DNA of 34,857 bases from JBARKJ01 sp963698885. Lineage in GTDB: Bacteria; Nitrospirota; JACRHJ01. Shown in pieces: positions 25,421 to 34,187 of the stretch (its first letter is position 1; the number at the start of each line of letters is the position of its first letter). The stretch is taken from positions 1 through 34,857 of the forward strand of contig CAVOSJ010000008.1 in the NCBI GenBank assembly GCA_963698885.1, in the 5' to 3' direction. The position numbers were made by a program, and so were the translations under genes. The notes under the pieces are model-generated. The model was not told the origin of the DNA, ran no database searches, and saw only the letters and a program-made list of their open reading frames with translations.

Positions 25421-26964
25421 AACTCGCTACTGCCTCAGAGATGCGGGAGCTCGACCGCCGGACAATCGAGGAATTCGGCATACCGGGCATCGTCTTGATG
25501 GAGAACGCGGGCCGCGCCGTCGTCTCCGCCATCGTCCATAAATGGGGGCCGGTCGAGGGGAAGTTTTACTGCATATTCTGCGGCAAGGGCAATAACGGCG
25601 GCGACGGCCTGGTCATCGCGCGGCGTCTTCATAATATGGGCGCGAAAGTCAGCGTCCGGCTGTTCTCGGATGATATGAAGGGCGACGCGGCCACGAACCT
25701 GAACGCGGCGCGCAAGATGGGGATAACCATAAACCCTGTCAGCCGGGACTTAAGTGACGAGATTTCCGAGGCCGCGCACGCCGAAGCTGTCATAGACGCC
25801 ATATTCGGGACGGGGCTCTCACAGGAAATCGCGGAGCCTTACGCCTCGGTGATAAAGATGATAAACTCGAAAGCGCGGAAGGTCGTCGCCGTGGACGTCC
25901 CTTCAGGCGTCAATTCGGACGACGGCAGGATAATGGGGACCGCGGTCCACGCGGATATGACCGTCACCTTCGGCCTGCCGAAGCGGGGGCTTTATCTCTA
26001 TCCGGGCGTGCAGGCCGCGGGCGATATAAAGACTGCCGAAATAGGAATCCCCGAGAGCGCGGTGGACGAGGCGGCCATTAACGCGCACCTCCTGACCTTA
26101 AGGCGCGTCCAGGGCCTTCTGCCGGAAAGGAAGCCTGATTCCCACAAGGGCACCTACGGCCATCTTTTGATTATTGCCGGCTCCGCCGGAAAGACGGGCG
26201 CGGGTGTGTTGGCGGCGAGGGCGGCGCTCCGCTCGGGCGTGGGTCTTGTAACGGTTGCGGTCCCGGAGAGCTTGAACGATATCTTCGAAGAGAAGCTTAC
26301 CGAGGAGATGACCGTGGGGCTCCCGGAGACGGATGAGCGCACTCTTTCATATAACGCGCTGGATGGGCTGCTGGAGCTTCTGGAAGGGAAAACCGCAGTG
26401 GCAATCGGCCCCGGCCTCTCCCGCAACAAGGACACCGCGAGACTTGTCCGGGAACTGCTCCCTAAGCTGAAAATCCCGGTGGTGCTGGACGCCGACGCCT
26501 TGAACATCCTCTCCGAGGACGAAGCGCCTCTGGATAATATGACCGCGCCCGTGATACTCACGCCCCACCCGGCGGAAGCGGGACGGCTTCTTGGTATCCA
26601 TACGGTCTCTGTGCAGACGGACAGGCCGGGCGCGGCATTGGAACTGGCGAAGGCGCACCATTGCACCGTCGCGCTTAAGGGGGCCAGGACGCTGATTGCG
26701 TCTCCGGACGGCACATTTTACGTGAACCCGACCGGAAATCCGGGGATGGCGACGGCGGGCACGGGAGACGTGCTCACCGGCGTCGTAAGCTCATTTCTGG
26801 CCCAGGGCCTCGATGCGGGGGACGCGGCGCTTCTCGGCGTGTACGCGCATGGGTTGGCGGGCGATATCGCGTCGGATGAGAAAGGTCAGGCCGGGCTTAT
26901 CGCGGGGGATTTAATCGACGCCCTTCCATCGGCTATCAGGGCCTTGGCGAGAGGCCGCGCTTGA
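25417..26964 (+). CDS. nnr: Bifunctional NAD(P)H-hydrate epimerase / ADP-dependent dehydratase
   Basis: Repairs NADHX and NADPHX, the hydrated forms of reduced nicotinamide coenzymes. The N-terminal YjeF_N epimerase domain (about 1-215) contains VLMENAGRA, FCGKGNNGGDGLVIARRL and VDVPSGVNSDDG. The C-terminal carbohydrate-kinase-like dehydratase domain (about 225-515) contains KGTYGHLLIIAGS, VLDADALNIL, LTPHPAEAGRLLG and the ATP/ADP site GNPGMATAGTGDVLTG. The 515-aa length is standard for the fusion. It overlaps acpS by four bases at its start and the kinase-like gene by four at its end. Confidence 0.95.
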   Translation: MKLATASEMRELDRRTIEEFGIPGIVLMENAGRAVVSAIVHKWGPVEGKFYCIFCGKGNNGGDGLVIARRLHNMGAKVSVRLFSDDMKGDAATNLNAARKMGITINPVSRDLSDEISEAAHAEAVIDAIFGTGLSQEIAEPYASVIKMINSKARKVVAVDVPSGVNSDDGRIMGTAVHADMTVTFGLPKRGLYLYPGVQAAGDIKTAEIGIPESAVDEAAINAHLLTLRRVQGLLPERKPDSHKGTYGHLLIIAGSAGKTGAGVLAARAALRSGVGLVTVAVPESLNDIFEEKLTEEMTVGLPETDERTLSYNALDGLLELLEGKTAVAIGPGLSRNKDTARLVRELLPKLKIPVVLDADALNILSEDEAPLDNMTAPVILTPHPAEAGRLLGIHTVSVQTDRPGAALELAKAHHCTVALKGARTLIASPDGTFYVNPTGNPGMATAGTGDVLTGVVSSFLAQGLDAGDAALLGVYAHGLAGDIASDEKGQAGLIAGDLIDALPSAIRALARGRA

Positions 26965-28046
26965 AACCCTCCGCCCGAAGGTTCTCTGAATACTTGAGCG
27001 AGGTCTTCGGGGCCGCGCCCGGGAGTGTGCGCCTGACTCCGCTCGGAAGAGGGAGCCACGGCAGGGGCTACAGGGCAAGGTTTATCCGTGACGGCGTCGG
27101 CAGGAACGTTATAATAAAAACGCTGGACAAAAACATAGGCCTCGGGCACGACTATCCCGCGGACCGGGCATCCGTTTTCCTGCTTGCGTCGGAGAGCTAC
27201 GGGAAGTTCCCGTCTCACGTAAAGGCGCTCGACGTACTCTCCCTGCAAGACGGCGCCCTTAAATCCATCGCCGGGGGCCATGAATATTATCTTATAATGG
27301 AGGAAGGGGAAGGGACGAATTATTTCCAGGACCTCCGCGATATGAAAGGGATGCCGAAACTGACGCGGCGGGCCGGAGAGCGGGTATCCGCGCTGGCGAA
27401 ATTTCTGGCGAAGGCGAACTCTAAAAAGAAGGACGCGCCGGAGCTTTATTACCGTAAAGTAAGAGATATAATCGGGCACGGGGAGTGCCTGATGGGCGTA
27501 TTCGATACATACGCCTTGGATAATAATTTTACAAATTCAGCCGAGATGGCGGCAATCGAAAAAGCGTGCGTGGACTGGCGGGCCGTATTGAGACAATACC
27601 CCGGCAGGCTGTCCCGCGTGCACGGAGACTTCCACCCCGGCAACATACTCTTTCAGGGCGAAAAATCGTTCACGCTCCTGGACAGGAGCAGGGGAGAATA
27701 CGGCGAGCCCGCCGACGACGTCACGGCTCTTTGCATGAACTTCATATTCTTTTCCCTGATGGAGCACGGGAAGATGGCCGGCGCATATGACGAGGCGCTC
27801 CGGCTTTTTTATGAAGAATATATCGGGGCTTCCGGAGATGAGGCGGTAAATGAAGTCTCCGCGCCCTTCTATGCGTTCCGGGCCGCCGTGGTTGCAAACC
27901 CTCTTTTCTATCCGGACGTGACGGATGAGGTGCGGGGAAAGATAATGGCCTTCGCGCACGGCGCACTGAAGGCGCGGACTTTTGATCCGGCAAAAGTGAA
28001 GACATATATTTCGGGCGGACTCAAATACAGGGAGAGGTTCTTCTAA
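26961..28046 (+). CDS. Aminoglycoside-phosphotransferase-fold small-molecule kinase
   Basis: Protein-kinase-like APH fold of 361 aa. Seen are a glycine-rich loop LGRGSHGRGYRARF with a candidate ATP lysine in NVIIKTLD (about Lys53), the catalytic loop RVHGDFHPGNILF (Brenner motif, Asp223) and a metal-binding stretch LLDRSRGEYGEPADDV. In relatives this loop usually reads IDW/IDF; here it is LDRS. Substrates across this fold include choline, homoserine, sugars and antibiotics, so no substrate can be named. Starts at TTG 26961 overlapping the nnr stop, and ends one base inside the IMPase-like gene; the tight coupling suggests a shared pathway. Cobalamin-related substrates such as threonine or alpha-ribazole are a hypothesis only. 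Confidence 0.8.
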   Translation: MKPSARRFSEYLSEVFGAAPGSVRLTPLGRGSHGRGYRARFIRDGVGRNVIIKTLDKNIGLGHDYPADRASVFLLASESYGKFPSHVKALDVLSLQDGALKSIAGGHEYYLIMEEGEGTNYFQDLRDMKGMPKLTRRAGERVSALAKFLAKANSKKKDAPELYYRKVRDIIGHGECLMGVFDTYALDNNFTNSAEMAAIEKACVDWRAVLRQYPGRLSRVHGDFHPGNILFQGEKSFTLLDRSRGEYGEPADDVTALCMNFIFFSLMEHGKMAGAYDEALRLFYEEYIGASGDEAVNEVSAPFYAFRAAVVANPLFYPDVTDEVRGKIMAFAHGALKARTFDPAKVKTYISGGLKYRERFF

Positions 28047-28861
28047 TGGAAAATTTCAGCTGGCTTTCCGCCTTTAAGGAAATAGGCGCCAAAGTGCGCT
28101 CCGAGATGGACGAACTTTTCAAAGGCAAGGGGTACGGCAGGGCGATTGGAAAGGGCGCGGGCGGGGACACTACGCTCGTTCTGGACAAAAAGGCTGAGGA
28201 CGCTATCTTAGGCATCCTCGATAAACTGCATGCGGCCGGCGAGCAGTTCACTTTCATATCCGAAGAGCTGGGGGAGAAGAAGTTCGGACGGGAGGACTCG
28301 ATTATCCTGGCCGACCCGATAGACGGCAGCAACAACGCCAAGTACGGCATACCTTTCTTCTCCACCGCGCTCGTGATGGCGAACGGGAAGAAGCTCTCAG
28401 ACGTCGGCCTTGGCTATATAATAAACCTGGGCAACGGGGACGAGTTCTGGGCTATAAAAGGGGGCGGGGCGTACAAGAACGGCATCAGGCTCATGACCTC
28501 CGACAGGATAGAACTGGGCATGGTGAACATAGAGGCGTCCTCCCCCAGGAAAGACCTGCAAAAAGCGATGACGCTTTTATCCTGCGCCAGAAAAGTAAGA
28601 TGTCTCGGGAGCACGGCGCTCGACCTGGCCTGCCTCGCCGCCGGGGCGACGGACGCGGTATTGGTCCCGTCGGCATCCAGGAGTTTCGATTTTGCGGCGG
28701 GATGGCTGATGGTAAAGGAAGCCGGGGGCATGGTAACGGACCTGGAGGGCAACCCGCTGGACGATATCCCGCTGGGCCTGGAAAGGTCCACCCCGTTCAT
28801 CGGCGCGTCGAATAAGGACGTCCTGGCCAAGGCGCTCCAGGCCCTGAAAGGCTGCGCGTAA
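28046..28861 (+). CDS. Inositol-monophosphatase-family phosphatase
   Basis: A magnesium-dependent, lithium-sensitive-type sugar phosphatase fold of 271 aa. Metal-binding motifs: ISEELG (Glu73/Glu74), LADPIDGSNN (Asp90, Asp93) and SFDFAAGWLMVKEAGG near the C-terminus, the family's WDxAAG. The more usual DGT is DGS here, and the spacing resembles archaeal-type IMPase/fructose-bisphosphatase members. Substrate unknown: inositol phosphate, fructose 1,6-bisphosphate, PAP or a cobalamin intermediate are all possible. The ATG overlaps the upstream kinase-like stop by one base, and cobQ starts one base after its stop. Confidence 0.88.
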   Translation: MENFSWLSAFKEIGAKVRSEMDELFKGKGYGRAIGKGAGGDTTLVLDKKAEDAILGILDKLHAAGEQFTFISEELGEKKFGREDSIILADPIDGSNNAKYGIPFFSTALVMANGKKLSDVGLGYIINLGNGDEFWAIKGGGAYKNGIRLMTSDRIELGMVNIEASSPRKDLQKAMTLLSCARKVRCLGSTALDLACLAAGATDAVLVPSASRSFDFAAGWLMVKEAGGMVTDLEGNPLDDIPLGLERSTPFIGASNKDVLAKALQALKGCA

Positions 28862-28862
28862 G

Positions 28863-30410
28863 ATGGCAAGGGCGTTGATGGTGCAAGGGACCGGCTCCCA
28901 TGTCGGCAAAAGCGTGATAGTCGCCGCCCTGTGCAGGATACTGGTAAGGCGCGGCTACTCTGTTGCCCCTTTTAAATCCCAGAACATGGCGTTAAACTCC
29001 TTCATCACGCCTGAAGGCGGCGAGATAGGCCGCGCGCAGGCGTACCAGGCTGAAGCGGCAAAAATCCCCCCGTCGGTCCTGATGAACCCGGTACTGCTGA
29101 AGGCCAACAGCGACACCGGCGCGCAGGTGATAATACGCGGAAAAGTGGTCGGCAACATGGGGGTGAGGGAGTACCACAGGTACAAGGACGAGGCGTTCCG
29201 TGCGGCCAGGGAATGCTTTGATGAACTCTCGGCCAGACATGACGTTATAATCATAGAGGGCGCGGGCAGCCCGGCGGAGATAAATTTAAAACAGCACGAT
29301 TTCGTGAATATGAAGACGGCTGAGATGGCCGGGGCGAAGGTGCTTATTGCCGCGGACATCGACAAGGGCGGGGTCTTCGCCTCGATGGTCGGGACGATGG
29401 AACTGCTTGACGAGGCGGAGCGTGAGATGGTGGCGGGGTTTTTGATAAACAAGTTCCGGGGCGACGCCTCTCTCTTAAAGGACGGCCTTGACTTTATCCT
29501 GCAAAGGACCGGAAAGCCCGTCCTCGGCGTAATCCCGTATTTTAACGACATATATATCCAGGAAGAAGACGGCGTGGCGCTCGACGGCGCGGGTTCGCCT
29601 GGAGGTTCAGACGGCGCATGGCTTGACGACGGCGCCCTGGACGTTGCCGTGCTGAGGCTTGGCCACATATCGAACTTCACCGACTTCGACCCCCTGGCGC
29701 ATGAACCGGGTGTCCGGGTGCGCTACGTAAAGGGGCCGGCCGAGCTTGGAAGTCCGGACCTGGTGATTATACCGGGGAGCAAAAACACTATCTCCGACCT
29801 GTTGGACCTTCGGCGTTCGGGGCTGGAAGAGGCCGTGATTTCCTACCACGCGTCAGGAGGCCGGGTCGCGGGTATATGCGGCGGCTACCAGATGCTTGGG
29901 AAGACGGTTGCCGACCCGGAAGGCGTCGAGTCGGAGACGCCGGAAGTCAAGGGGATGGGCATACTCGATGCGGAAACCGTCCTGACGGGGGAGAAGGTAA
30001 CGGCACAGGTGAGCGGGCACTATTTGGGGACCGGAGGCGGCCCCGTTGCCGGTCAGCCGGCTGTCGCCGGTTATGAAATCCACATGGGCAGGACGAAGCT
30101 TGGGCCGGGCGCCTCGCCGTTATTCGTCATAAACACGAAAAACGGAGAAAAGGCCGGGTATTACGACGGCGCGGTCAGTATGCCCGAAGCCGGTCGACCG
30201 GCCGGCTCCGTATGGGGCACGTACATACATGGGGTTTTCGAGAACGACGCCTTCCGCCGGGACCTCATATCCGGTCTATTAAAAAAGGGAACGAAACGGG
30301 CCGCCAGGCCGGTGGAGTACGCGGGTCTGAAGGAGAAAGGTCTTGAAGCTCTTGCGGACCTGGTCGAATCAAACATCGGGATGGATGAGGTCTTGAAGCT
30401 TATAACATAA
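28863..30410 (+). CDS. cobQ: Cobyric acid synthase (adenosylcobyric acid amidotransferase)
   Basis: Amidates the four side chains of adenosylcobyrinic acid a,c-diamide using glutamine and ATP to give adenosylcobyric acid. The N-terminal dethiobiotin-synthetase-like domain has the P-loop VQGTGSHVGKS and VAPFKSQNMALNS. The C-terminal triad-type glutamine amidotransferase domain has AGICGGYQMLG (nucleophile Cys339) and GTYIHGVFEN (His456). At 515 aa it is close to the family length. It begins one base after the IMPase-like stop. The next cobalamin gene, cbiB, follows after the sensor kinase. No cobalamin riboswitch is visible near it. Confidence 0.95.
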   Translation: MARALMVQGTGSHVGKSVIVAALCRILVRRGYSVAPFKSQNMALNSFITPEGGEIGRAQAYQAEAAKIPPSVLMNPVLLKANSDTGAQVIIRGKVVGNMGVREYHRYKDEAFRAARECFDELSARHDVIIIEGAGSPAEINLKQHDFVNMKTAEMAGAKVLIAADIDKGGVFASMVGTMELLDEAEREMVAGFLINKFRGDASLLKDGLDFILQRTGKPVLGVIPYFNDIYIQEEDGVALDGAGSPGGSDGAWLDDGALDVAVLRLGHISNFTDFDPLAHEPGVRVRYVKGPAELGSPDLVIIPGSKNTISDLLDLRRSGLEEAVISYHASGGRVAGICGGYQMLGKTVADPEGVESETPEVKGMGILDAETVLTGEKVTAQVSGHYLGTGGGPVAGQPAVAGYEIHMGRTKLGPGASPLFVINTKNGEKAGYYDGAVSMPEAGRPAGSVWGTYIHGVFENDAFRRDLISGLLKKGTKRAARPVEYAGLKEKGLEALADLVESNIGMDEVLKLIT

Positions 30411-30438
30411 TCAAGTATTCAATATTTTCAGCTATTTC

Positions 30439-30447
30439 TGGTATAAT
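30439..30447 (+). promoter_or_regulatory. Extended -10 promoter for the sensor kinase-cbiB unit
   Basis: TGGTATAAT, with a TGn element before a perfect TATAAT at 30442-30447, and no convincing -35 box. It lies about 30 bases past the cobQ stop. The local context, CTGGTATAAT, matches that at 18994-19003. Confidence 0.55.
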
Positions 30448-30478
30448 ATTCAGGAAACTTAGCATCAGTTCTGATTTA

Positions 30479-33214
30479 TTGCGGGTGACGTTGAGAATAC
30501 TGGAAAAAATAAAAAGCATCAGGCTTAAGGGGAGCATAAAAGGGCGGCTGATCCTTTACTTCGCGCTCCTCGTCATAATCCCGTTCTTCATGATCGGGGC
30601 GATGGCCTACCAGAGCGAGAATTCCGCGCTCCGGGAAAGGATAAGGAGCCACCTCACCTCTATCGCGGACATCCAGAAGAGCAGGATAAAGTCCTGGCTT
30701 TCGGAGAGGTCTAGCGATGTGAATTTTCTGGCAAAGAATAAAAAAACAAACTCCGACGTCGCCTTTCTCGAACGATATCCAATCTCAAAAAAATATTTAG
30801 ACACCCCCCAGTATAAAGAGTTGAGAGATAACCTCTCTGACATCACCTCTAATCATGCCTATCTGCATGCGAACATACTCGGCAAAGATGGCAGAGTCCT
30901 TGCTTCAAACGACGAGAGTATGGTCGGTCATAACCATGCGGATGAGGGCTATTTCAAGGGCGCAATGGCCGTCGGCATGAAGGGCGGGAACAGCGTCTAT
31001 ATTCAGGACATATACTATAACGCGCATATTAAAGCCCTGGTCATGGCTTTTTCCGCCCCGATAATGATAGACGGCAAATTTGGGGGAGCCTCCGTACTCA
31101 TCGTGGGGATGGATGAGAGCTTCTATCCAATTTTTGCGGGCTGGCCTGGGATGAGGAGTACCGGAGATACCATAATAGCCAGGATAGAGGATGGCCAACT
31201 GGTCTTTTTGAACCGCCTCCGCTTCATGAACGATTCGCCTTTAAAGCTCAGGTTCAAATTAGAAAATGCACCTAAAGCGGCGCATCTCGCGGCGTCAGGC
31301 CAGGAAGGCATCATAGAGACGAAGGATTACCGGGGGATGGAAGTCTTGGCCGTGTATCGTTATATTCCGGAGACGAAATGGGGTTTCGTGGTGAAGGAAG
31401 ACTACGACGACGCCTTCGCCCCGGTCCACGCCCTTTGGCGCAAGGTCGCCTATACGATGGGATTTACCGTAATACTGGTGATATTCCTTGTATATGTCAT
31501 TTCCAGCAAGATAGCGGAGCCTATAGTTTCCATGAGCAGGACCTCCCGCAGGATAGCCGAGGGGGATTTCTCCGTAAACCTGCCGGTCGGGACCATGGAC
31601 GAGATAGGCACCCTGGCCCTCTCCTTTAATGAAATGGTCGCCTCCCTCCAGAAGTACAGGAATGAAGTGGACAGCAAGAGCGAAGAGCTCGAGAAGGCGA
31701 ACACGGATCTGAAGGATTTGACCCAGTCGCTGGAGGAGAAGGTCAAGGGGCGCACCATTGAACTCGAGGAGCTGAACCGCGCCCTGCTCTCGATGATGGA
31801 GGACCTGGACGAGCGGACGGAGGCGCTGGAGTCTTCGCAGGTGGAACTCAGGAAATTCGCCGAAGAGGTGGAGGAATCCAGGAACCGGGTCCGGGAGAAC
31901 CTGGAGATAGTCGAGCGCGCGAACGTCGAACTCAGAAGGATAGACCGGATGAAGGACCACTTCCTGGGTATGATGTCCCACGAGCTGCGGACGCCGCTTT
32001 CCTTGATAACCGGCTATTCCAGCAACCTGATCTCAGACCAGTCCATAAAGGTGGACCCGAAGGTAGTGGAGGCGCTGGAGGGCATATACAAAGGCGCGGA
32101 ACGGCTTCGGATGATTATAACCGAGATGCTGGACGTCTCGCAGATAGACGCGAAGGGCTTGCGGCTTATATTCTCGCCGACCGACATCGGGGACCTTGTC
32201 GAGGAAGTGATAAAGGAGCTTTCGACCTTTATAAACCAGCGACACCAGGAGGTCACGCTGGATGGAGTTGTCAACCTGCCCCAGGTGGCGATAGACAGGA
32301 AAAGGATGCGCCAGGTCCTCGTGAATATCATCGGCAACGCCATAAAGTTCACGCCCGACGGCGGCGGAATAACGGTCTCGTTCAAAAGGTTCAAAGGCGA
32401 CCGGGTGCTGAAGAAGGGACCTTCAAGTTATCTGGACATCGTTATCAAAGACAGCGGTATCGGCCTCGATAAAGAAGAACTGGACAGGATATTCGAGAAG
32501 TTCTACGAGGTGGGGGAGATAGACAAGCACTCGACCAGCAAGTACGCCTACCTGGGCCGCGGCGTGGGCCTGGGACTGCCGATAGCGAGGGGCATAGTCG
32601 AGGCGCACGGGGGCACGCTGTGGGCGGAGAGTTCAGGCTTCGACGCCGTCAATTGCCCCGGCAGCAGTTTCCATATAGTCCTGCCGGTAAGCGTCCAGAC
32701 AAGCGAGCTTGCCACGATGGGGGTGGTGGCGGAGACCGCCGAGGAACGGCCCATGCGCCAGACGGAAAAAGATGAACCCAAGGCCGTGGAAGTCGCCCAG
32801 GCCGCGCCCGCCGCGCCCGCGATGGCCTCGTCCGCGCCGGTAAGAAAGCCGAGGGTCCTGCTTATAGAAGACGACGTCGATATCCTGAACCTCACGGCAA
32901 GGCTCCTCCAGGACCAATATGAAATAATGAAGGCGGAGGGCGGGAAAGACGGCATAGAGCTTGCCAGAGAAATATTGCCCGACCTTATCCTGCTGGACGT
33001 TTATATGGAGGACATGACCGGCTACGACGTCTGCGAGATACTTAAGTCCGACCAGAAGACCAAAAATATCCCCATCGCCATGTTCACCGCCGGGGCGCAG
33101 CGCTGGGAAGTGGACAAGGGCTACAAGTCCGGCGCGGACGATTACATCACGAAGCCGTTCAAGCCCGAAGAGTTACTGGCAAAGATAAAAGAACTGGTGC
33201 AATGCCGCCGCTGA
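30479..33214 (+). CDS. Hybrid sensor histidine kinase with dCache-like sensor, HAMP and C-terminal receiver
   Basis: A 911-aa membrane kinase. Order: cytoplasmic basic start; transmembrane helix at about 24-44; extracytoplasmic sensor at 45-320 with double-Cache character (ANILGKDGRVLASND, SVYIQDIYYN, GFVVKEDYDDAF); second helix at about 323-343; HAMP at 344-396; long Glu/Arg-rich coiled coil at 397-490; HisKA with MMSHELRTPL (His501); HATPase with NIIGNAIKFT, DSGIGL and GVGLGLPIA; an Ala/Pro linker (AAPAAPAMASSAP); and a receiver RVLLIEDD with phospho-acceptor Asp840 in LILLDVYM and Lys892 in KPFKPEE. TTG 30479 is taken as start (GTG 30485 also possible). Its end overlaps cbiB by 13 bases. 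No DNA-binding output domain is present, so it must signal to a partner. Confidence 0.93.
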   Translation: MRVTLRILEKIKSIRLKGSIKGRLILYFALLVIIPFFMIGAMAYQSENSALRERIRSHLTSIADIQKSRIKSWLSERSSDVNFLAKNKKTNSDVAFLERYPISKKYLDTPQYKELRDNLSDITSNHAYLHANILGKDGRVLASNDESMVGHNHADEGYFKGAMAVGMKGGNSVYIQDIYYNAHIKALVMAFSAPIMIDGKFGGASVLIVGMDESFYPIFAGWPGMRSTGDTIIARIEDGQLVFLNRLRFMNDSPLKLRFKLENAPKAAHLAASGQEGIIETKDYRGMEVLAVYRYIPETKWGFVVKEDYDDAFAPVHALWRKVAYTMGFTVILVIFLVYVISSKIAEPIVSMSRTSRRIAEGDFSVNLPVGTMDEIGTLALSFNEMVASLQKYRNEVDSKSEELEKANTDLKDLTQSLEEKVKGRTIELEELNRALLSMMEDLDERTEALESSQVELRKFAEEVEESRNRVRENLEIVERANVELRRIDRMKDHFLGMMSHELRTPLSLITGYSSNLISDQSIKVDPKVVEALEGIYKGAERLRMIITEMLDVSQIDAKGLRLIFSPTDIGDLVEEVIKELSTFINQRHQEVTLDGVVNLPQVAIDRKRMRQVLVNIIGNAIKFTPDGGGITVSFKRFKGDRVLKKGPSSYLDIVIKDSGIGLDKEELDRIFEKFYEVGEIDKHSTSKYAYLGRGVGLGLPIARGIVEAHGGTLWAESSGFDAVNCPGSSFHIVLPVSVQTSELATMGVVAETAEERPMRQTEKDEPKAVEVAQAAPAAPAMASSAPVRKPRVLLIEDDVDILNLTARLLQDQYEIMKAEGGKDGIELAREILPDLILLDVYMEDMTGYDVCEILKSDQKTKNIPIAMFTAGAQRWEVDKGYKSGADDYITKPFKPEELLAKIKELVQCRR

Positions 33215-34173
33215 ACCTGCTCCTTGCATTCCTCCTGGACCTCCTGTTAGGAGACCCCGGGGGGCTGCCCCATCCGGTAAAAATAATCGGGAATTTCGCG
33301 GCCCGGCTGGAACGCGCCATGAACCGCCCCGGCGCAGGGAAGATATACCTTCTGACCGCCGGTTTTGCCGCAGTCGCGGTTGTCGTGGTCCTCACCTTTG
33401 CCGTAACGTTCTTCCTCGTGGGAGCCGCGTACAGGCACCTGGGGAAGCTGGGCGGCGGGGCGGTTGAGGTTTTCCTCGCATATACTACCCTGTCAGCAAA
33501 ATCACTTGCGGGCGCCGCGAAAGAAGTACTGAAGCCCCTGCTGGCCGGAGACCTGCCGGAGGCCAGACGCAAGCTCTCTATGGTGGTGGGCCGGGATACT
33601 GAAAATCTCGACCTTCCGCAGGTGGTGCGGGGGACGGTGGAGACTGTCGCGGAGAATACTTCCGACGGCGTTATCGCGCCGTTATTTTATCTGGCGCTTG
33701 GCGGCGCGCCGCTCGCCATGGCATACAAGGCCGTTAATACGCTGGACTCCATGTTCGGGTACAAAAACGAGAGGTTCCTTTATTTCGGGCGCGCGGCGGC
33801 AAGGCTGGACGATATCGCGAACTTCATCCCGGCAAGGCTCTCGGCACTGCTTACGGTAATCGCCTCATTCCTCCTCAATCTAAAGGGCGGCGGGTATTCA
33901 TGGAGGAGTTCCCTCAAGGTATTAATCAAAGACCGCCTAAACCATACAAGCCCCAACAGCGGCTATCCCGAGGCGGCGGCGGCGGGCGCGCTTGGAGTGC
34001 GTCTGGGCGGTGAGAACTCATATTTCGGAATCGCGTCCGTAAAGCCGTTCATAGGCGAGCCTTCCCGGCCGCTGGCTCCTGAAAGGATAAACGAATCAGT
34101 GCGCCTTATGTACCTGACGGCGGCGCTTGGGGTGATAGTTTTTGCGGTGTTACGGTTCGCGGTATCCTTATGA
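33202..34173 (+). CDS. cbiB: Adenosylcobinamide-phosphate synthase
   Basis: Inner-membrane enzyme (CbiB, called CobD in aerobic-pathway nomenclature) that attaches the aminopropanol arm to adenosylcobyric acid, the step after CobQ. The 323-aa protein has FLLDLLLGDPGGLPHPVKIIG at the start, VVGRDTENLDLPQVVRGTVE, the signature VAENTSDGVIAPLFY, AYKAVNTLDSMFGY and SPNSGYPEAAAAGALGVRLGG. Several hydrophobic segments fit a multi-pass protein. The start lies inside the end of the kinase gene, so expression is coupled to the sensor kinase rather than to cobQ directly. Confidence 0.95.
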   Translation: MPPLNLLLAFLLDLLLGDPGGLPHPVKIIGNFAARLERAMNRPGAGKIYLLTAGFAAVAVVVVLTFAVTFFLVGAAYRHLGKLGGGAVEVFLAYTTLSAKSLAGAAKEVLKPLLAGDLPEARRKLSMVVGRDTENLDLPQVVRGTVETVAENTSDGVIAPLFYLALGGAPLAMAYKAVNTLDSMFGYKNERFLYFGRAAARLDDIANFIPARLSALLTVIASFLLNLKGGGYSWRSSLKVLIKDRLNHTSPNSGYPEAAAAGALGVRLGGENSYFGIASVKPFIGEPSRPLAPERINESVRLMYLTAALGVIVFAVLRFAVSL

Positions 34174-34187
34174 AAAAGGGGGAAAGA

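Noticed and set aside
28955..29680. 241-aa minus-strand frame opposite cobQ
   Set aside because: Antisense of a complete cobQ; no motif or ribosome-binding site.
30411..30478. Cobalamin riboswitch upstream of the kinase-cbiB unit
   Set aside because: The spacer is only 68 bases and holds a promoter; no B12-box-like sequence or room for the aptamer.
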